From positions 40,996,576 through 41,060,575 of the forward strand of contig NC_079134.1 of assembly GCF_945859705.1 (NCBI RefSeq): DNA of 64,000 bases, read 5' to 3'. The stretch comes from Episyrphus balteatus. Lineage: Eukaryota; Arthropoda; Insecta; Diptera; Syrphidae. Below, one piece after another: positions 12,376 through 25,319 of the stretch (within the stretch, counting starts at the first letter, position 1; each line of letters begins with the position of its first letter). The notes beneath the pieces were generated by a model, which saw nothing but the letters and a program-made list of their open reading frames with translations, did not search any database and was not told the origin of the DNA. Both the position numbers and the translations under genes were made by a program.

Positions 12376-12817
12376 CAGTGGACAAATTTGTGCTTAAAAA
12401 GAGGAAAAATGGTTTGCTTTTAATTTGTCGCTGATTTAGTTACGACTATTGCTTTCGAAAAATTGCTTACAAATGCTTATAGACAATCTATAGTTAATTT
12501 ATAGTAAAAACTCTATTTAGCGACAAAAAAGCGGCAAATTAGCGACAAATTGTTGAACACTAGAAACTGTCTTTAAAATTGTGGGTATTCCTCTGGAAGA
12601 AGGTCCTCACTCACTTTTTTTTCAACAAAGAACATCTTCTAAAAAAGTTCACAGCAAAATTCAAATTGTCGCATTAAATTAGCGACAAATTAACGGCAAA
12701 TTGTTAAGCAATAAAATATTTGTATAGAAATTCTTTGAGAAAATGCCTAAACACTTACTTGAAATTCAAGTCTGCCTAAAATTGTTTTCCAATTTTAAAC
12801 TTAAATTTGGACCACTG
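12376..12817. mobile_element. Candidate Tc1/mariner-like MITE
   Basis: The left end reads TA then CAGTGGACAAATTTG, and the right end AAATTTGGACCACTG, giving imperfect terminal inverted repeats with CAGTGG ends typical of Tc1/mariner relatives. The left is preceded by TA; the right is followed by TT, so the target duplication is not intact. Inside are repeated TTAGCGACAAATT and inverse AATTTGTCGCT motifs. No transposase frame is present. The weak terminal match keeps confidence moderate. Confidence 0.45.
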
Positions 12818-14514
12818 TTTCTAGCAATGTTAAATAAATAGTGTTGAAAATTGTACTTTTAGCTCGTGGGTAATTGGAATTCCGGTCTCGCACAAAATGT
12901 CATCTTGTAAAGGTCTTTCTAACGAGAGAGAGACTTTGTGCTGTGTGCTGTATGCTGGTGCTATGCAAAAATATTCCGTGTTTAGTGCAAAGTGTTAGAC
13001 ACAGGCACACGAATGTTTCTTTGGTGTTTTACAAATTTCCCTAACGGTAATTTGCATATAATTCTTTTGCTACCTAACCTACAACTATTCGCATGTATAT
13101 GTATACTAACTTTAACGGTATATATTTATTGCAAAGAGAAAGTACTTCGCGTACAAACAAATATTGGTGTGGGTTTTTTTTTCATTTTGCCTAGTCAAGT
13201 GCAATTTATAAGAAACTTAAATTGCTTTTCTGGAATCAATGATTTTTTTTTTGTTTTGTTTCGTGTTTAGATTGTAAATTTGATTTTAAGTAATTTGACG
13301 AAGGTATAGTATAATGAAATGACTAATTAAACAAGATTTGTATCGTATAAAATAACTCAATTTTCCTGATTTTGTAGTTCTACAGAGTACCTAGTAAATA
13401 GGGAAAGGCTTGTAAAAATATTTTTAAAAAAAATGTGTGCATTGAAAAAAGAGTCAATGCAAAATGAGTGCATTAATTTTTTTTTTTTCAATATTCATCG
13501 AATCTCCTACCAAAATGGAAAAGCTTATTTTTCTCAAAAACGACTTTAACGATTTTGATTAAAAAATACATGCACTGTGGTAAAAAAGGTACTTTTTTGA
13601 TATAGAAAAGATGTTTTTTTTTTTGAACGATAGTGGATCGATTTTGGTAGTAAATATTTTTGGGAGATTCCCTAGAGACAAATTGAAATTTTTGTTTGAG
13701 GACCAAAACTAACGGTACGTGTCATGTAACGGAAATAGAAATAAAAAATAATATTTTTTGTACCGTTATTAACTGTACCTGCCATTGAACGTTTTTTTTT
13801 TTTTGGTTTCTGAATATTTCGTACAAGATTGACCCGATTTCAACGACAATTTGTATACAAAAACGTTAAGTAATTTGAGGATTTTTCAAGAATATTTCAA
13901 TTTTTTTTTTTTTTTGAAAAATTTACTTTCTGAAAACGGGTTGGTGAAATTTTTTTAAATTTCGTATTTATTTGTAAATTAAAAGCCATTCTCTCCCATT
14001 GTACTTTTTAAAGAACAACGAAATGCATTGACATTTTGTGCATGCAAAAGCAGTCGGGGACATAAAATACTCGTTTAAAGATGCTTTTTCGATTTAACTG
14101 AGTGTTTTTGATTTTTCCAAATACACATATTTTTTAAAAATATGCGCAAAGCATTTTAAATTATTTTTCTTTTTGCTTCGGTCGAAAAAGTTTGTATGTA
14201 TATAAAAAAAAAATTAATAGACCAAATGTTTTGCTTATTTCTGCAATAATCAATTTAAAATAAACCCTAAATTAAGAAAATAATAGATTTTATCATATTT
14301 GTATACGTAAATTCGGAGATAAGCAAAGAAAAAGTTAAATGTACTTTGAAAATTACTATGTGATCATACATACATTTTTCTTTCAAGTACTTTGAATGGA
14401 TTTTATATATATCCCCAGTATAAATTTGTATATGGAAAACTTTTCCAACATTTTGGTGCGGCCCTAGAACAAGTTGATAACAAAGCGGAAGTAGTCAAAG
14501 CTTATATAGTTGGC
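12818..14514. other. Unassigned AT-rich stretch
   Basis: No gene or shared repeat recognised. Long poly-T runs occur near 13480, 13795 and 13900. The 92-codon frame at 12992-13270 has no recognisable domain and ends in a poly-T-encoded Phe run. Confidence 0.5.
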
Positions 14515-14968
14515 TCAGGGAAATAAGGCTCAGGGACGTTACGCCCACTTTTATGGGGCTTATGACCCACTGAAGTTTGACATTAGTCCCAAATAAAAAA
14601 TTCGATTTTGTACTTATGTCCTACCTTATTGGGACATCAGTCCATACCAGAATTTTATGGAGTTATACCCCACCTAGCATATTTGTTTTCAAAAGCTATC
14701 CAACAAAAGGATTCCTTAAATCCAGATTCCTCAAATGCAAAGGAACTTTGCATACACCAACTTCGCACCTACCCCATATCCAATAGTGTGTCCAAGCAGG
14801 GGGTTGCGGGGAAGCAGTATGCCCTCCTTCCCCTCCTAAACATATTTCACTGATACTGAGTGCAAGCACTGTATAATATTTAAGTAATAATGGTGTGTAA
14901 ACAATGGTGGACACACTATAGGATTTGTGGTACGTGCGAGGTTATGTCCCTGGGCCTTATATCCCTGA
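14515..14968. mobile_element. MITE with TCAGGGATATAAGGC-type inverted ends
   Basis: TCAGGGAAATAAGGCTCAGG at the left end is the inverse of CCTGGGCCTTATATCCCTGA at the right end, with the match running about 25 bases. The interior contains several more copies of the same kind of motif (TATGACCC, TTAGTCCC, TTATACCCC), which suggests an iterated subterminal binding motif. No clear target duplication is seen. The frames at 14577-14914 on both strands are shadows of this repeat. Confidence 0.6.
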
Positions 14969-15205
14969 TTTTTTGACCATTGGACAGTATGACAGATGAA
15001 ACGATTTTCAAAATTTTTCTTTCTAAAAATTTCTTTTCATACAAGAAATCAGATGGCATACTTTGTTTTGTGATCAAATCATTAAAAACAGTTTTACATT
15101 AATTATAAAAACAAATTTTGTGTATTTTTATATACTTTCGGAAATGTTCTAATAAAAGCTATAAACTATAAGATAGGAGTTACTTTTACCATAAGATAAA
15201 GTACG

Positions 15206-15470
15206 TGTGACCCAGTCGTACATTTTATTTTTTACCGACTTCCAAAAAGGTATTCAAGGATCAGGTATTCAATTCGTCTGCAATTTTTTTTTTTATTGTG
15301 TTTGTTACCTCATAACTTTGGTCTAAGTGAACCAATTTTGATAATTCTTTTTGTATTGGTGGCTGCAATTCGGTCCCATTTCAATTTCGTTTAGTTTAAG
15401 GAAGTATTAGAAAAACCTTAAAACCCAGTTTTTATCCATGGAAGTCGGTTTTGTTTTTTTGATAAAAATG
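15206..15470 (+). repeat. Family G interspersed repeat
   Basis: This matches 23999-24230 along its length and 52126-52225 at its 3' end. It begins with ACCGACTTCCAAAAAGG and closes with ATCCATGGAAGTCGGTTTTG, so the ends are short inverted repeats around CCGACTTCC. The middle carries GTTACCTCATAACTTTGG and AACCAATTTTGATAA. It is preceded by GTGACCCAGTCGTACA, whose inverse also borders the family J fragment near 63590. It behaves as a short non-coding dispersed element of about 230 bp. Confidence 0.75.
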
Positions 15471-15691
15471 ATTATATTTGAAAAATCATTTTTTTTTTTA
15501 AACGGATAAAACAATTTTCTAGAAATTTTGTTTCAATTTTGCAATATAATTTCTTCAAAATAGATAGGTACCAAATTTTTGAATTTGAAAAATTTGATAA
15601 ATTTTTGAAAACCTTATACACAAAAAATTATTGTTTTAAATAAAGACACCAACAGTTTTCAAAAAGTAAATTCCAAAAATTCTTTGTTATA

Positions 15692-16569
15692 CAGTACCTT
15701 GCCATATTATTAGGCCCAAGCGAAAAAAATACAATTTTTTGGTTCAGTTTTTGCTCAGTTTTTAATGTTTTTGTCGAAATATCTTGAATTTTTTTTGTCC
15801 CATTTACTCGCACATATCATGTAGATACGGATTGACTTGAAAAAAGATAAAGAATTCATACTTTTTGATAAAAATAACGTACAAAAGGGGATAATCTCCA
15901 AAAAACGTTCCCTATGGAATTCAAACCCGGATAATTACCAGACCGGTCCCATACTTAATTTCTTGTACCGAGGAATAACGTGACACTCTTAACTTTATGG
16001 CAAGGACCCAATCTTTCATAAATATGGAAGCTTCGAGCCTCGAGCCTATTCCGAAATCGTAGAATCAAAACGTTCGCAAGCTCCTTTTTGTGTTGGTCTG
16101 GAGTTATGGCGTTTTCCACAATATAAAAAGAAACTCATCTTTTCCCTGAGATAGTACAACAGCGAATAATGACCAGAGGATGTTTTTTTAATGGAATAAT
16201 GTACTTTGAATAGCCGTGCTCGTCTGATCTTATAAAAAAAAAAAACTACCCCAAATCTAAGAACATTACGTACTTTCCAGACGATCAGAGCTTCTATATT
16301 TATGAAAGTTGCGATCCTTGCCATAAAATTAAGAATGTCACGTTATTCCTCGGTACAAAAAATTAAGTATTGGACCGGTCTGGTAATTATACGGGTTTGA
16401 ATTCCATAGGGAACGTTTTTTGGAGCTTATCCCCTTTTGTACGTTATTTTTATCAAAAAGTATGAATTCTTTATCTTTTTTCAAGTCAATCCGTATCTAC
16501 ATGATATGTGCGAGTAAATGGGACAAAAAAATTTTTTTCGCTTGGGCCTAATAATATGGCAAGGTACTG
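15692..16569. mobile_element. Tc1-like foldback MITE (about 880 bp)
   Basis: The ends are CAGTACCTTGCCATATTAT and its inverse ATAATATGGCAAGGTACTG, each bordered by TA (15690-15691 and 16570-16571, allowing for one-base ambiguity). CAGTACCTTGC-type ends with TA duplications are a hallmark of the Tc1 branch of Tc1/mariner. The arms extend about 300 bases inward (GGCCCAAGCG, CCCATTTACTCGCACATATC, CCGAGGAATAACGTGACA and their inverses). The left arm has about 60 extra bases. The 220-base centre (16060-16285) shows no transposase. It is likely a non-autonomous element mobilised by a Tc1 transposase elsewhere. Confidence 0.85.
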
Positions 16570-16571
16570 TA

Positions 16572-17270
16572 GAACTCAAATGATTTACTTTATTTGGAGA
16601 TTAAAACCATTTAAAAATGTTTTTTTTTTGTTATTTTATAAAACAATTCTTAAAACAATTAATGCTAAAATTAAATTAAAACTATTTTTTTTATGAAGTT
16701 TATAAAAAGTTTTAACATTCTAAGCAGCTTTACCCATAAAAACAAGTACTTTTATTTGCAATATATTTTTTGTATGTAAATTTTTTTGATTTGCCATAAA
16801 TAAATATTTACAATAATTCTGGAAAAAAGAAAGTTTTGAAAAAAATACAAAATCTTTTCTATTGTCTTCACACTCTCTAAAAATGTAATTGAGCTATCAT
16901 AACTCCATGGATTCAACATTCGATTTGATTATAGTTCCTGAAAAGTGTCTAAGACAATTAAAATTTCATTTTCAAATGAAAAACCCTCCAAAAAATGTCC
17001 ATCATTTGAAAAATAAAGTACCAAATTGAGTCTGACGTCTGACACACTTCTCTGCATTTGCATGCTTAGTGAAGCATGCATATTTCTTCTATTGTGAAGA
17101 ATTCATTTTCATCTCAACATCGTGAGCTTATTTTCTTTTCAACCAAAAAAAAACCATAAGAACCCAAAACTTTAAGAACAAAAAATCATTTTTCTGTCTC
17201 TCTCTCTACGCTGCGTGTGAAGGAGGCATTGTTGGGATGAGATAATATTTTGTGAGAGAAAATTGTATCA
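16572..17270. other. Unassigned AT-rich stretch
   Basis: No gene or shared repeat recognised. A small palindromic GCATGCTTAGTGAAGCATGC lies near 17060. Confidence 0.5.
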
Positions 17271-18560
17271 CATGCCAACGTCATCTTCATCGTCATCGTC
17301 ATGCTTGTCGTCATCATCACTGTTGTCCATGAAGATGAATCCAATCCGTTATTCCCAGCCAAATCCGTTTCATTTCAAAATGCCGGATTTTAATTTCCCA
17401 CAATTTATCATCCATCACTTGGATGAGTAGTGACAGTAGTATGATAGTTATACAAAAAACCGGCCGACTTATATAGTAGATTTCTGGAGAGAGCCGACCG
17501 ATGAAATGGTGGCAGCGGGTGATTCTTCCAAAGAACAACCACATTCCGAACCATCATCATCCGAAAACCTCATCATTGTCGTCGTCGGTCGTCTCGTTGC
17601 AATGACGAGAACCAACGATGACTTGAGTTCCGTTCGTATCCTTTCAGTTCTTCATATTCAGTCAACTTCGACTCGACTCCACTCTATATCTGGGAACTGG
17701 AGGGGGGGAGTTTTTCGAGTACTGTTCCTCTGAATATGGTGTGTGCATTCATTAAAATCCATATCGTTGTCCTTTCCAACTGTTAGAGATGTGCATATTC
17801 TCCCTATATCATATATCATAGCAGTAGCACATTGATCCTGTTCACAATATTTCCCGCACTGTAAAAAGGACATCAGCCCATCATCATCGCGAGGCATAGG
17901 CAATGATTTGGCAGCTCAGATAAAGAAGACACACACACAGATATAACTCTGGCTGGGCATCCGTACTACATTCACATATACACACAATGCATTTGTGGAG
18001 GGGGGTCTGATGTCTGATTTTCGTGTTGCCTGCTGAAAAGATACATTCATCATTGGGATCTGGGATCTATCTGTATCTGGAACTCTGTGGATGTGCATGA
18101 ATTGGACTGGAATCGAGGGTAGTAGCATTTAAATGGGTTTTTCGTTTGGTTGATTATGGGTTTGTTTGCTGCTATATAGTATTCGAAGGACTACCCCAAG
18201 TTCAATAACCTAAAGATGGGACATGGTATACAATGATAGAGGGAATTTTATATGGCGAGAAAGGATACTTTTGTGGTAGGCAATATTTTCATTTGTTATT
18301 GGTTGTTGGCACAAATAGATTATAGTGTAGGTCTTTTTTTTTTGAATAAGAGAGAGGATGGAATTTATGGAAAGAGAGGAGATCCTTTTGCTGCAGTTCT
18401 GCAGGACGACGACGATGATGATGATGATGGCGACCAGGAGGACGATTCAGGACGAATGCAGATAGAAATATATTGTTTTTTTCCTATTTTTTATTGTATT
18501 ATTTTATATTTATTAGGGAGATGGCTCGCTTGTGGGGATATAAATAATTGGTTATAGCTT
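17271..18560. other. Simple-repeat and GC-richer island
   Basis: Less AT-rich than its flanks, with CATCGTCATCGTCATG-type runs at 17281-17325, CATCATCATCCG near 17550 and GACGACGACGATGATGATG at about 18406. The frame at 18252-18557 encodes an Asp run from this microsatellite and is otherwise featureless. It could be regulatory DNA or untranslated exon material of a nearby gene; I see no proof of either. Confidence 0.4.
18405..18450. repeat. GAC/GAT microsatellite
   Basis: Trinucleotide run GACGACGACGATGATGATG followed by GCGACCAGGAGGACGA. In one frame it would encode an acidic stretch, but no supporting coding context is visible. Confidence 0.8.
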
Positions 18561-19973
18561 TTTTGTGGAGAGGATTTTGTTTTTTTTTTTTTTAGTTTTG
18601 TCTTCTATTTGAGTTTCAAAAACCACTTAAAATGGAAAGAAATGGAAGATATAAGTTATTGTATTTTAGTTGCAATATCTGCATTTACTGCGTGCCAGTT
18701 GATTTCTAAAAAAAAATAATATGTTTTGCTATGAATTGTGTGTGTGTTGAAAAATATGGTTTTTAATGGCTCTTAAGAGTCATCTGTTAAAAAAAAAAAT
18801 CCAAGTATACTTATTGGTTTTTTGGGAAGTACTTCTGACCAAGAGTTATTTTATTGCAAGGGTTTTTTTTTGGCAATATCAGTTATTGCCAGTTCGGGTA
18901 ATCTTTTTTTATGCGTTAAATCGATGAAATTTAATGATTGGAATTGGTAAATAAGTGGTCTCTGAAAATAAAGAAACAAAGGCGGGGCTAAAAGTGTTGT
19001 ATTTTGGCCGCAATTTTGAAAAATTCGTTTAAATCAATATCTTGAGACTGGTTTGCCGCATGGAAGATATTTTACTATTTTTTGAAAATTTAGTTTTCTT
19101 TATTTTGGAAGGGTGTCAAAATTTTTTACAAAGTTAGATCAAGTTTTGAATATCCAAACAAACCATTGCTACTTTGCTCAGAGTTAAGTCAAACACTTGT
19201 TTCTGAAATTTATTTTAAGTAATTTTAGGCCACATGAAATTGTTGACGTTTAAACAATTTCCAGCTTTGAAGAGCAACTACCCGCTACCACTTTGTTTAA
19301 CGAACTTTAAGAATTTATCGTAGTCTTCAAAGTTCTATTAACCACATTTTAGGCAATGTGGTTACCAAGCTTAATAAGTAGGCTTGCAATTATCTACAAA
19401 GATAAATGGGTCCCAAATGGCTTAGCTGGCTTCTTGATGAACTTCTTGTTTTTGTTGAATTTCTTGAAAGTTTTAGCGTTCATGCATTCAATATTGTTGG
19501 CCTATTGTTCGTTTATCATAACACCAATCTTCATGTACATTTGGGCGGGAAATGACCTTCAGCTTGACAGTTTCAATGAAATGGTGTCATTTTAGAAATC
19601 GTAGTCCACTAAACCGATTTTGAGTATACTGTTTCTTCCTCGCTTTGAATGAATAGTGCCTTTTTTAGGATCGTATAATACCGCAAGATTAGATGAAATT
19701 GTGGCGAATTGTTTCCCAGACTTTTCCGGATTTGAACATAGAAAACACTAAGCAAGAAAGAGCTAAGGACTATTGTTCAATTAGAGCTAAGTCGTTATTT
19801 TTCAATCACAAGTACACAACCTGTGACTGTGATTTATAACTCAAAGTGATTTTAACCTTGATTTCATAAAGTAATTTTACCCATACAACCAAACCTGATT
19901 TTTCAAGGGTTATCTTGTGATTCTTTCATTAATTTAACCGAACGTACGTGAATTCCGGTCAAACCAACTCACG
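18561..19973. other. Unassigned stretch
   Basis: No gene is confidently recognised. On the minus strand around 19390-19485 there is a short lysine-rich open stretch, and the plus strand has a 79-codon frame at 19356-19595 antisense to it. Neither carries a family signature I can name. Confidence 0.4.
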
Positions 19974-20221
19974 TTCACACAAGAATTGTTCAAAAGTTGT
20001 TTTGGACAAAATCACAGGTTAAAAATAATATTCAATGCATTTTCACGTTTACACAAGAACTTTGAAAAAAGCTGCTTTAGAAACAATCAAACCTCATTTA
20101 ATAATTACATGTCAAATACAAACAATAATTGTTTTGACCGGAAATCAGTCAAAAATGCATTGGAAATTATTTGTAACCTGTGATTTTGTCCAAAACAACT
20201 TTTGAACAATTCTAGTGTGAA
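19974..20221. mobile_element. Hairpin MITE, about 250 bp
   Basis: TTCACACAAGAATTGTTCAA at the left end pairs with the inverse at 20200-20221. The inverted match runs about 65 bases with few mismatches, through TTGTTTTGGACAAAATCACA and AATGCATTT. The loop is about 110 bases. The frame at 19986-20183 is a shadow of the hairpin. Target duplication is not obvious. Confidence 0.75.
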
Positions 20222-22106
20222 TGTGAATTGTTTAAACGTAGACCTGAAAATATTGTACCTATTGAAATCTCAACATAATTTAGGTAAAGAAAAAAAAATT
20301 AGTTCAAAAACTAAAACGCAGTTAGTTCGTAATTTTTGCCACTTAATAGCTTCATATTAGAGAACGTTTCGAAATCTATAACCATTTGACAATCAAGACG
20401 CTTTTAATGATACCTCTTTTGTCAATTTATGAGCAGTAGTGTAGAAGTTATTGGGAAACATACATGCCTACAAACAGAAAAATACACTAAAATTTCATCA
20501 AATCTGACTGAAACCACTTTTCCACTGCAAGTCCATTTATTTTTTTTTTTATTAGAAAGATGTGTAAAAGTCTTCAATTTTTAAAACAGCAACGAAAAAA
20601 TGAGTTTAGGCAATATGAAAAGGTTTGCATATTCAAAATTTTAATTAAAATTCCCTGCTCGTAAATTAAAACAAAAAAAAAAAAACACCTTGATATAGTT
20701 CTTTAAACTACATAAATTCTAAGTCGCAAATTATTGCGAAACTTCTAAAATATCATCATGGTCATCAAACTCGTGTAAAATATTTGTGCGTGAGCGTGTT
20801 GGATAAATAGAATATTGCTAAATTTATGTTAAAATCTATTTTTGAATAGATAAGATAGAAATAAATAGTAGGTAGTTCTTTTTTTTATGTTTTTTTTTTT
20901 TTCTTGTTAATTTATATTTTTAACCTTTTGTCGGCGCGCTGCTTCTGGCTCGAAATTTTTCTAGGTCAACAGAAGAAGAAGAGTTACGATGTGATTGGAT
21001 AAAAACTGATTATCATTTTTATTATTTTCAAGAACAAAACATAAAACAACAACAATGCAAATAGAAAAAAGTGTGGCAAAAAAGTGTACCTTCTATTTTT
21101 TTTTTTTTTTTCAAATTCTATTTTAAATTTTATTTGTTTATATAGAACAGAAAAAAAAAAAGAAAAATAGAAAAGAAGACAGGTGTGGTTGGGATTAAAA
21201 AAATACAGTCAGTGCCGATTATTTGAAAAATGATTTGCAGAAAATGTCTACTAATTGTAAAAAACACAAAAAAAATTCACCAATTTTCATAATTAACACT
21301 GAAATCATAGAAATTAGCTTAAAAAATATGAAATACAAAATTCCTATGAGAGGAGGAAAAGATTTACTAATAAATGTGGTAAATCGAAGTTTCAATTAAG
21401 TGGATTTGATTGTAGTTTTTTTTTTGCATTTTTTTTATTTTAATCTATGATTAATTTATCATGATTTTTTTTAAGAGGACACGCATTAAAAAAAATATAT
21501 GTTTAGCACACATGTCGACAAGTTGAACATGTGTGTTGAATTTCGTTTGAATTATTTGATTGATGCTTAATTTATTAACAAATCATTTATATGTATTTTT
21601 TTCCGCAAAGAAAAAGAAAATTAAATAAAATAAAAAAAAAATATTTGGAAAACTAGCTAAAATTTTTTTATTTTTCTTTAATATTAAAAAGAGTGTTATA
21701 CAAATTATGGGGGCAGATGATGAATATATAGAAACGCATATTGACCTTAATACAAATTTTGATTATTTTTCACAAAAAAAAAATAAATAAATAAATAAAA
21801 TCAGTTTATTTAATATAATGAATTTTATGGTACATAATAAATTTTGTAGTATGCTCATTATTTCATCTATTAATATCATTAAAGTTTTTGTTTAAAATTT
21901 TGACGATTTCATGCCAGATGGTTTGCAAGCCAAACTAATCATGATTCATAAGGAGGAAAAATTCTGCAATGTTACCATGGTTTCTGGATTCAGTATTTGG
22001 TGACGAACTACATTCGCGAGTTATGGAATAAAATTGATTTGTTTTTTTTTTTTTTGGTTTTGTAGATTTTATTTCCAACAAATAACCTTAGTAACCTTAG
22101 TTAAGC
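20222..22106. other. Unassigned AT-rich stretch
   Basis: No gene recognised. Contains poly-A/T runs and a small hairpin near 21507-21537 (CACACATGT and ACATGTGTG around a GACAAGTTGA spacer). Confidence 0.5.
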
Positions 22107-22617
22107 AAAAACAAAAAGTTCGAATTTCTGTATCTGGGTTGAAATCGAAATTTTTTTTTTTTTTTTTATAAACTGATTTTCATAACAAATACCTCGTTTG
22201 ATTTGGAAATAAATACTATTTTAGAATATATTTTTAAAACAGCATGCTTTTGTGAAAATATATACTTTAATTTGATGTCGAAGTTGGATAAATGACGAAA
22301 AAAATGGAATTTTTGAACTTTGACAGCTTAAAAATTCTAGGTGGTTTAACCGAGCTACATGTTTTATACATTGTTGAAAAGGTATATTTATCTCCTATTA
22401 GAAACTGTAAAAAAATGGGTAGAAATTTGACGAAGCTAGATTTTTTTCAATGGGTGAAGGTCAAAAACACCGTTTTTTGCCCCTAACTCCAGATTTTGGG
22501 GGTGTTAAGGACTTTTTAAATACCGTTTCGTTATCAGTGCGACTAGCTTTACAAAACGTGGTAGGTCTCCGCCCGCGTATATTTTAAAACCTCTTTTTTG
22601 TAACACCGTGAAATCTT
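22107..22617 (+). repeat. Family C element, right half copy
   Basis: This matches 6505-6981 of the foldback element: AAAAGTTCGAATTTCTGTAT at the start, then GGTGGTTTAACCGAG, TAACTCCAGATTTTGGGGG, GTGCGACTAGC and the CCGCCCGCGTATATTTT block. It ends in GTAACACCGTG. Here the end retains the TTTTTTGTAAC form also seen at the left end of the full copy, which confirms the terminal consensus. The partner arm is absent. Confidence 0.85.
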
Positions 22618-23998
22618 CTTATGACAGTGATAAAACTTTTGAATTGTCTTCGATTTTTATTTTTTAATAGGAAATCTGACCCTCTCCAAATCGATACATT
22701 TGTTAAGTAAAATGAAATCGATGGAAAAATTGTTGTGAATAGTCTTCTAAATTATTTAAAAATAATAAAAAAAGTCATTATAAACAGTTTGAACATCAAT
22801 CAAAATAACCTAAATCCTATTTTATCTATCATTTATTTCCTTTTGTGGAAATATTGAAGTTGTTTTATGCAGATGTAATTTTACATACATACAAATTTCT
22901 CGAATATTTTTTAGTGAAAAAATCTCTTTTTTGAACAAAAATATAATCAAAAATAACTTTATATTAATGAAACCGTTTTTTTTTTCATTTCTTTTCAGGT
23001 AAGAGAAAAAAAAATATGTATCCACATCCAATTTCTTTTTGTAAGTAAACAATAAATATATTTATGAATCAAGTAAGCTAACATATTATGTAAAACTTTT
23101 TAGAAAAAATTGGAATTCCAAAAATCTGAAAACCAAAAATTTTGTAAAAAAAACTTTAACATACCGATAAATTCAGATGTACATACACAAAAACCTAAAA
23201 TGCAAACATCAAAACCATTTAGAAATTCCAAAACCCAATGATTCTGAAATTAAATCTGTATGCGATTTGGGTAAATTTTGAACTGTCCAAAATAATATTT
23301 TGGTCTGGGAGCCGAAGATTGTTAAAAGAACAAATGAAGAGTATAAAAATAATAGCTATCATAACTTGTTTGTGCTGTTCAGAAAAAAATAACTAAAATC
23401 CGAAATACCCCGAAAACAACCAAAGTTCAGATTCCAAATTTTAAAATCATGGAGATTTGAAATTTTACTATTCCGAATAGAGAAAACTCAAAATTTCCAA
23501 TTCCCAAAAATGTGATTTGAATACAGTTTAAAATGGTGCATTTCACTGTCAAGTAAAACAGAAAAATCTGTTCAAATTTTCAAAATCACAAATCTTATGT
23601 GATTTCTTTTTATTGGGCATAAAATTTTTAACCAAAAAATTGTACAGTGGCGCAAAGCAAAAATGTACACAAAATTTTGTGCTATGATGTCTAAAAAACT
23701 ATTATTTTTATAAACAACATTTTGAATTGACTTTTTAGTCATAAAACAATACTTTAACAAGATAAGCCAAAATTAATACAAAAGCATAAAAGGTACAAAA
23801 AGCAAAAATAGCACAAAATACGAATATAAAATATTTGTGTGTTTCAGGCATTACGCTTTTGTGTTTCAATGAAGCTCAAGCTTTAGTAGTGTCAGAAATT
23901 CATTGCTCTTTATTTCATTCATTCAAGTTGATTTTAAAAGTTCTTCGTTAAGTCAATTATTTTTCTTTTCTTTTTCCATAGTTTTTTTTTTAGTTTTT
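22618..23998. other. Unassigned AT-rich stretch
   Basis: No gene recognised. A TACAGTGGCGCAAAGC sequence near 23643 resembles a single Tc1/mariner-like end, but no partner end was found. Confidence 0.45.
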
Positions 23999-24230
23999 AC
24001 CGACTTCCAAAAAGAAGGAGGTATTCAATTCGCTTGTATTTTCTTTTTTTTATGTTTGTTACCTCATAACTTTGGACTAAGTGAACCAATTTTGATAACT
24101 CTTTTTGAATTGGAAAGCTGGTGGCTGCAATGAGGTCCCATTTCAATTTCGTTCAGTTATAGGAACTATAAGAAAATCCATAAAACCTAGTTTTGATCCA
24201 TGGCAGTCGGTTTTGTTTTTTGATAAAAAA
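23999..24230 (+). repeat. Family G interspersed repeat
   Basis: Second copy of the repeat at 15206-15470, running from ACCGACTTCCAAAAAGAAGG to GATCCATGGCAGTCGGTTTT. The conserved middle is GTTACCTCATAACTTTGGAC and GTGAACCAATTTTGATAA, and it contains GAGGTCCCATTTCAATTTCG. It is slightly better preserved at the left than the first copy. Confidence 0.8.
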
Positions 24231-25319
24231 GATTATAAACAAAAGTTTTGACTTTTTTCATCTAATCTACTCAAAAATTCCAGAATTCTTTTATCTAACA
24301 AATAAATTTCTTCAACAGTTAATTCAAGAAATGATTTTCAAAATAAGTGAGATTATTCATTCTATGAATTATCCTGCCACAAGCAAACTACCTTTACTAG
24401 TTAAAAAAAAAATAACTAGTTAAATAAAAGTGATTCTTTACCAACCTCCATAGCATTTAATTATTATTATCTTTTATGATAGTGCATTTATTTGTTTATC
24501 TTTTATTTTTTATTTTTGTATTTCTGTGAAATAAACTGCACACTTATAATAAATTAAATGAAGTTAATTAAAGTAGTTACACAAAAAATGAAAAAAAAAA
24601 CAAAACAACTTACAAATAGTCCCATCGTCTCTCTCGAATATAAATGACATCGTTAAACCTATATTTTTCACGAACTACATAAAAAGCATTAAGGAAAAAC
24701 AATTATTTTTACACAGAACCAGAAAGAGCCTTAAGTCCGAATGCGTGTTTCTTGTTATTGTTGTTGTATGTTGAGTTTCGTGTGTGTGTCTCAGTCTAGC
24801 CAAAAAGGAGATGGCATTATACAGCCTTTTAGCAAGAGCAAAAATAAATACACTCATAATTTATTACTTTATTCTTTATAACTTTTAAGTACTACTACAA
24901 GTTGTATTATTATAAAAGTAAAATTGGCAGTGTTTGCTGTGGAAGGGACAAGTATAGTATATGAACCAACTTTTATACTGGTTTGGCAATAAAATAAAAA
25001 CAAAAAAATTAAGGCTATGAACGAGCCCTTTTTAACGTTAATTACGTACAATGGTTTATTATTCTTGTTTTATTATACAAATTGGATAGAGAGTTGTAGG
25101 TAGTGGCTAGTGGCAATGAGAATTATTTTTTGTATTATTTTAATGAAGTAGAAGTTGGTTTTTAATGAACTATCATGAAAGCATGTTATTCTTAATTTGA
25201 AATTTCTACATAACGATAATTTACATCATTACATTAAAAATGAATAAATGAAGACTCAATTTGAGTTGTAAAAGATTTATTTTTACTAAAATGCCAAGTT
25301 CATCAAGTCTGTCCATAAA
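24231..25319. other. Unassigned AT-rich stretch
   Basis: No gene or shared repeat recognised. It contains a short run of alternating T/G near 24780. Confidence 0.5.

Noticed and set aside
18252..18557. 101-codon frame with an Asp run
   Set aside because: The Asp run is only the GAC/GAT microsatellite; the rest looks random.
19356..19595. Hydrophobic 79-codon frame and a lysine-rich antisense stretch
   Set aside because: Composition is suggestive of a decayed basic protein on the minus strand, but stops interrupt it and no family could be named.
23640..23830. Tc1-like MITE starting at TACAGTGGCGC
   Set aside because: Only one end is visible; no inverse partner was found within 1 kb.
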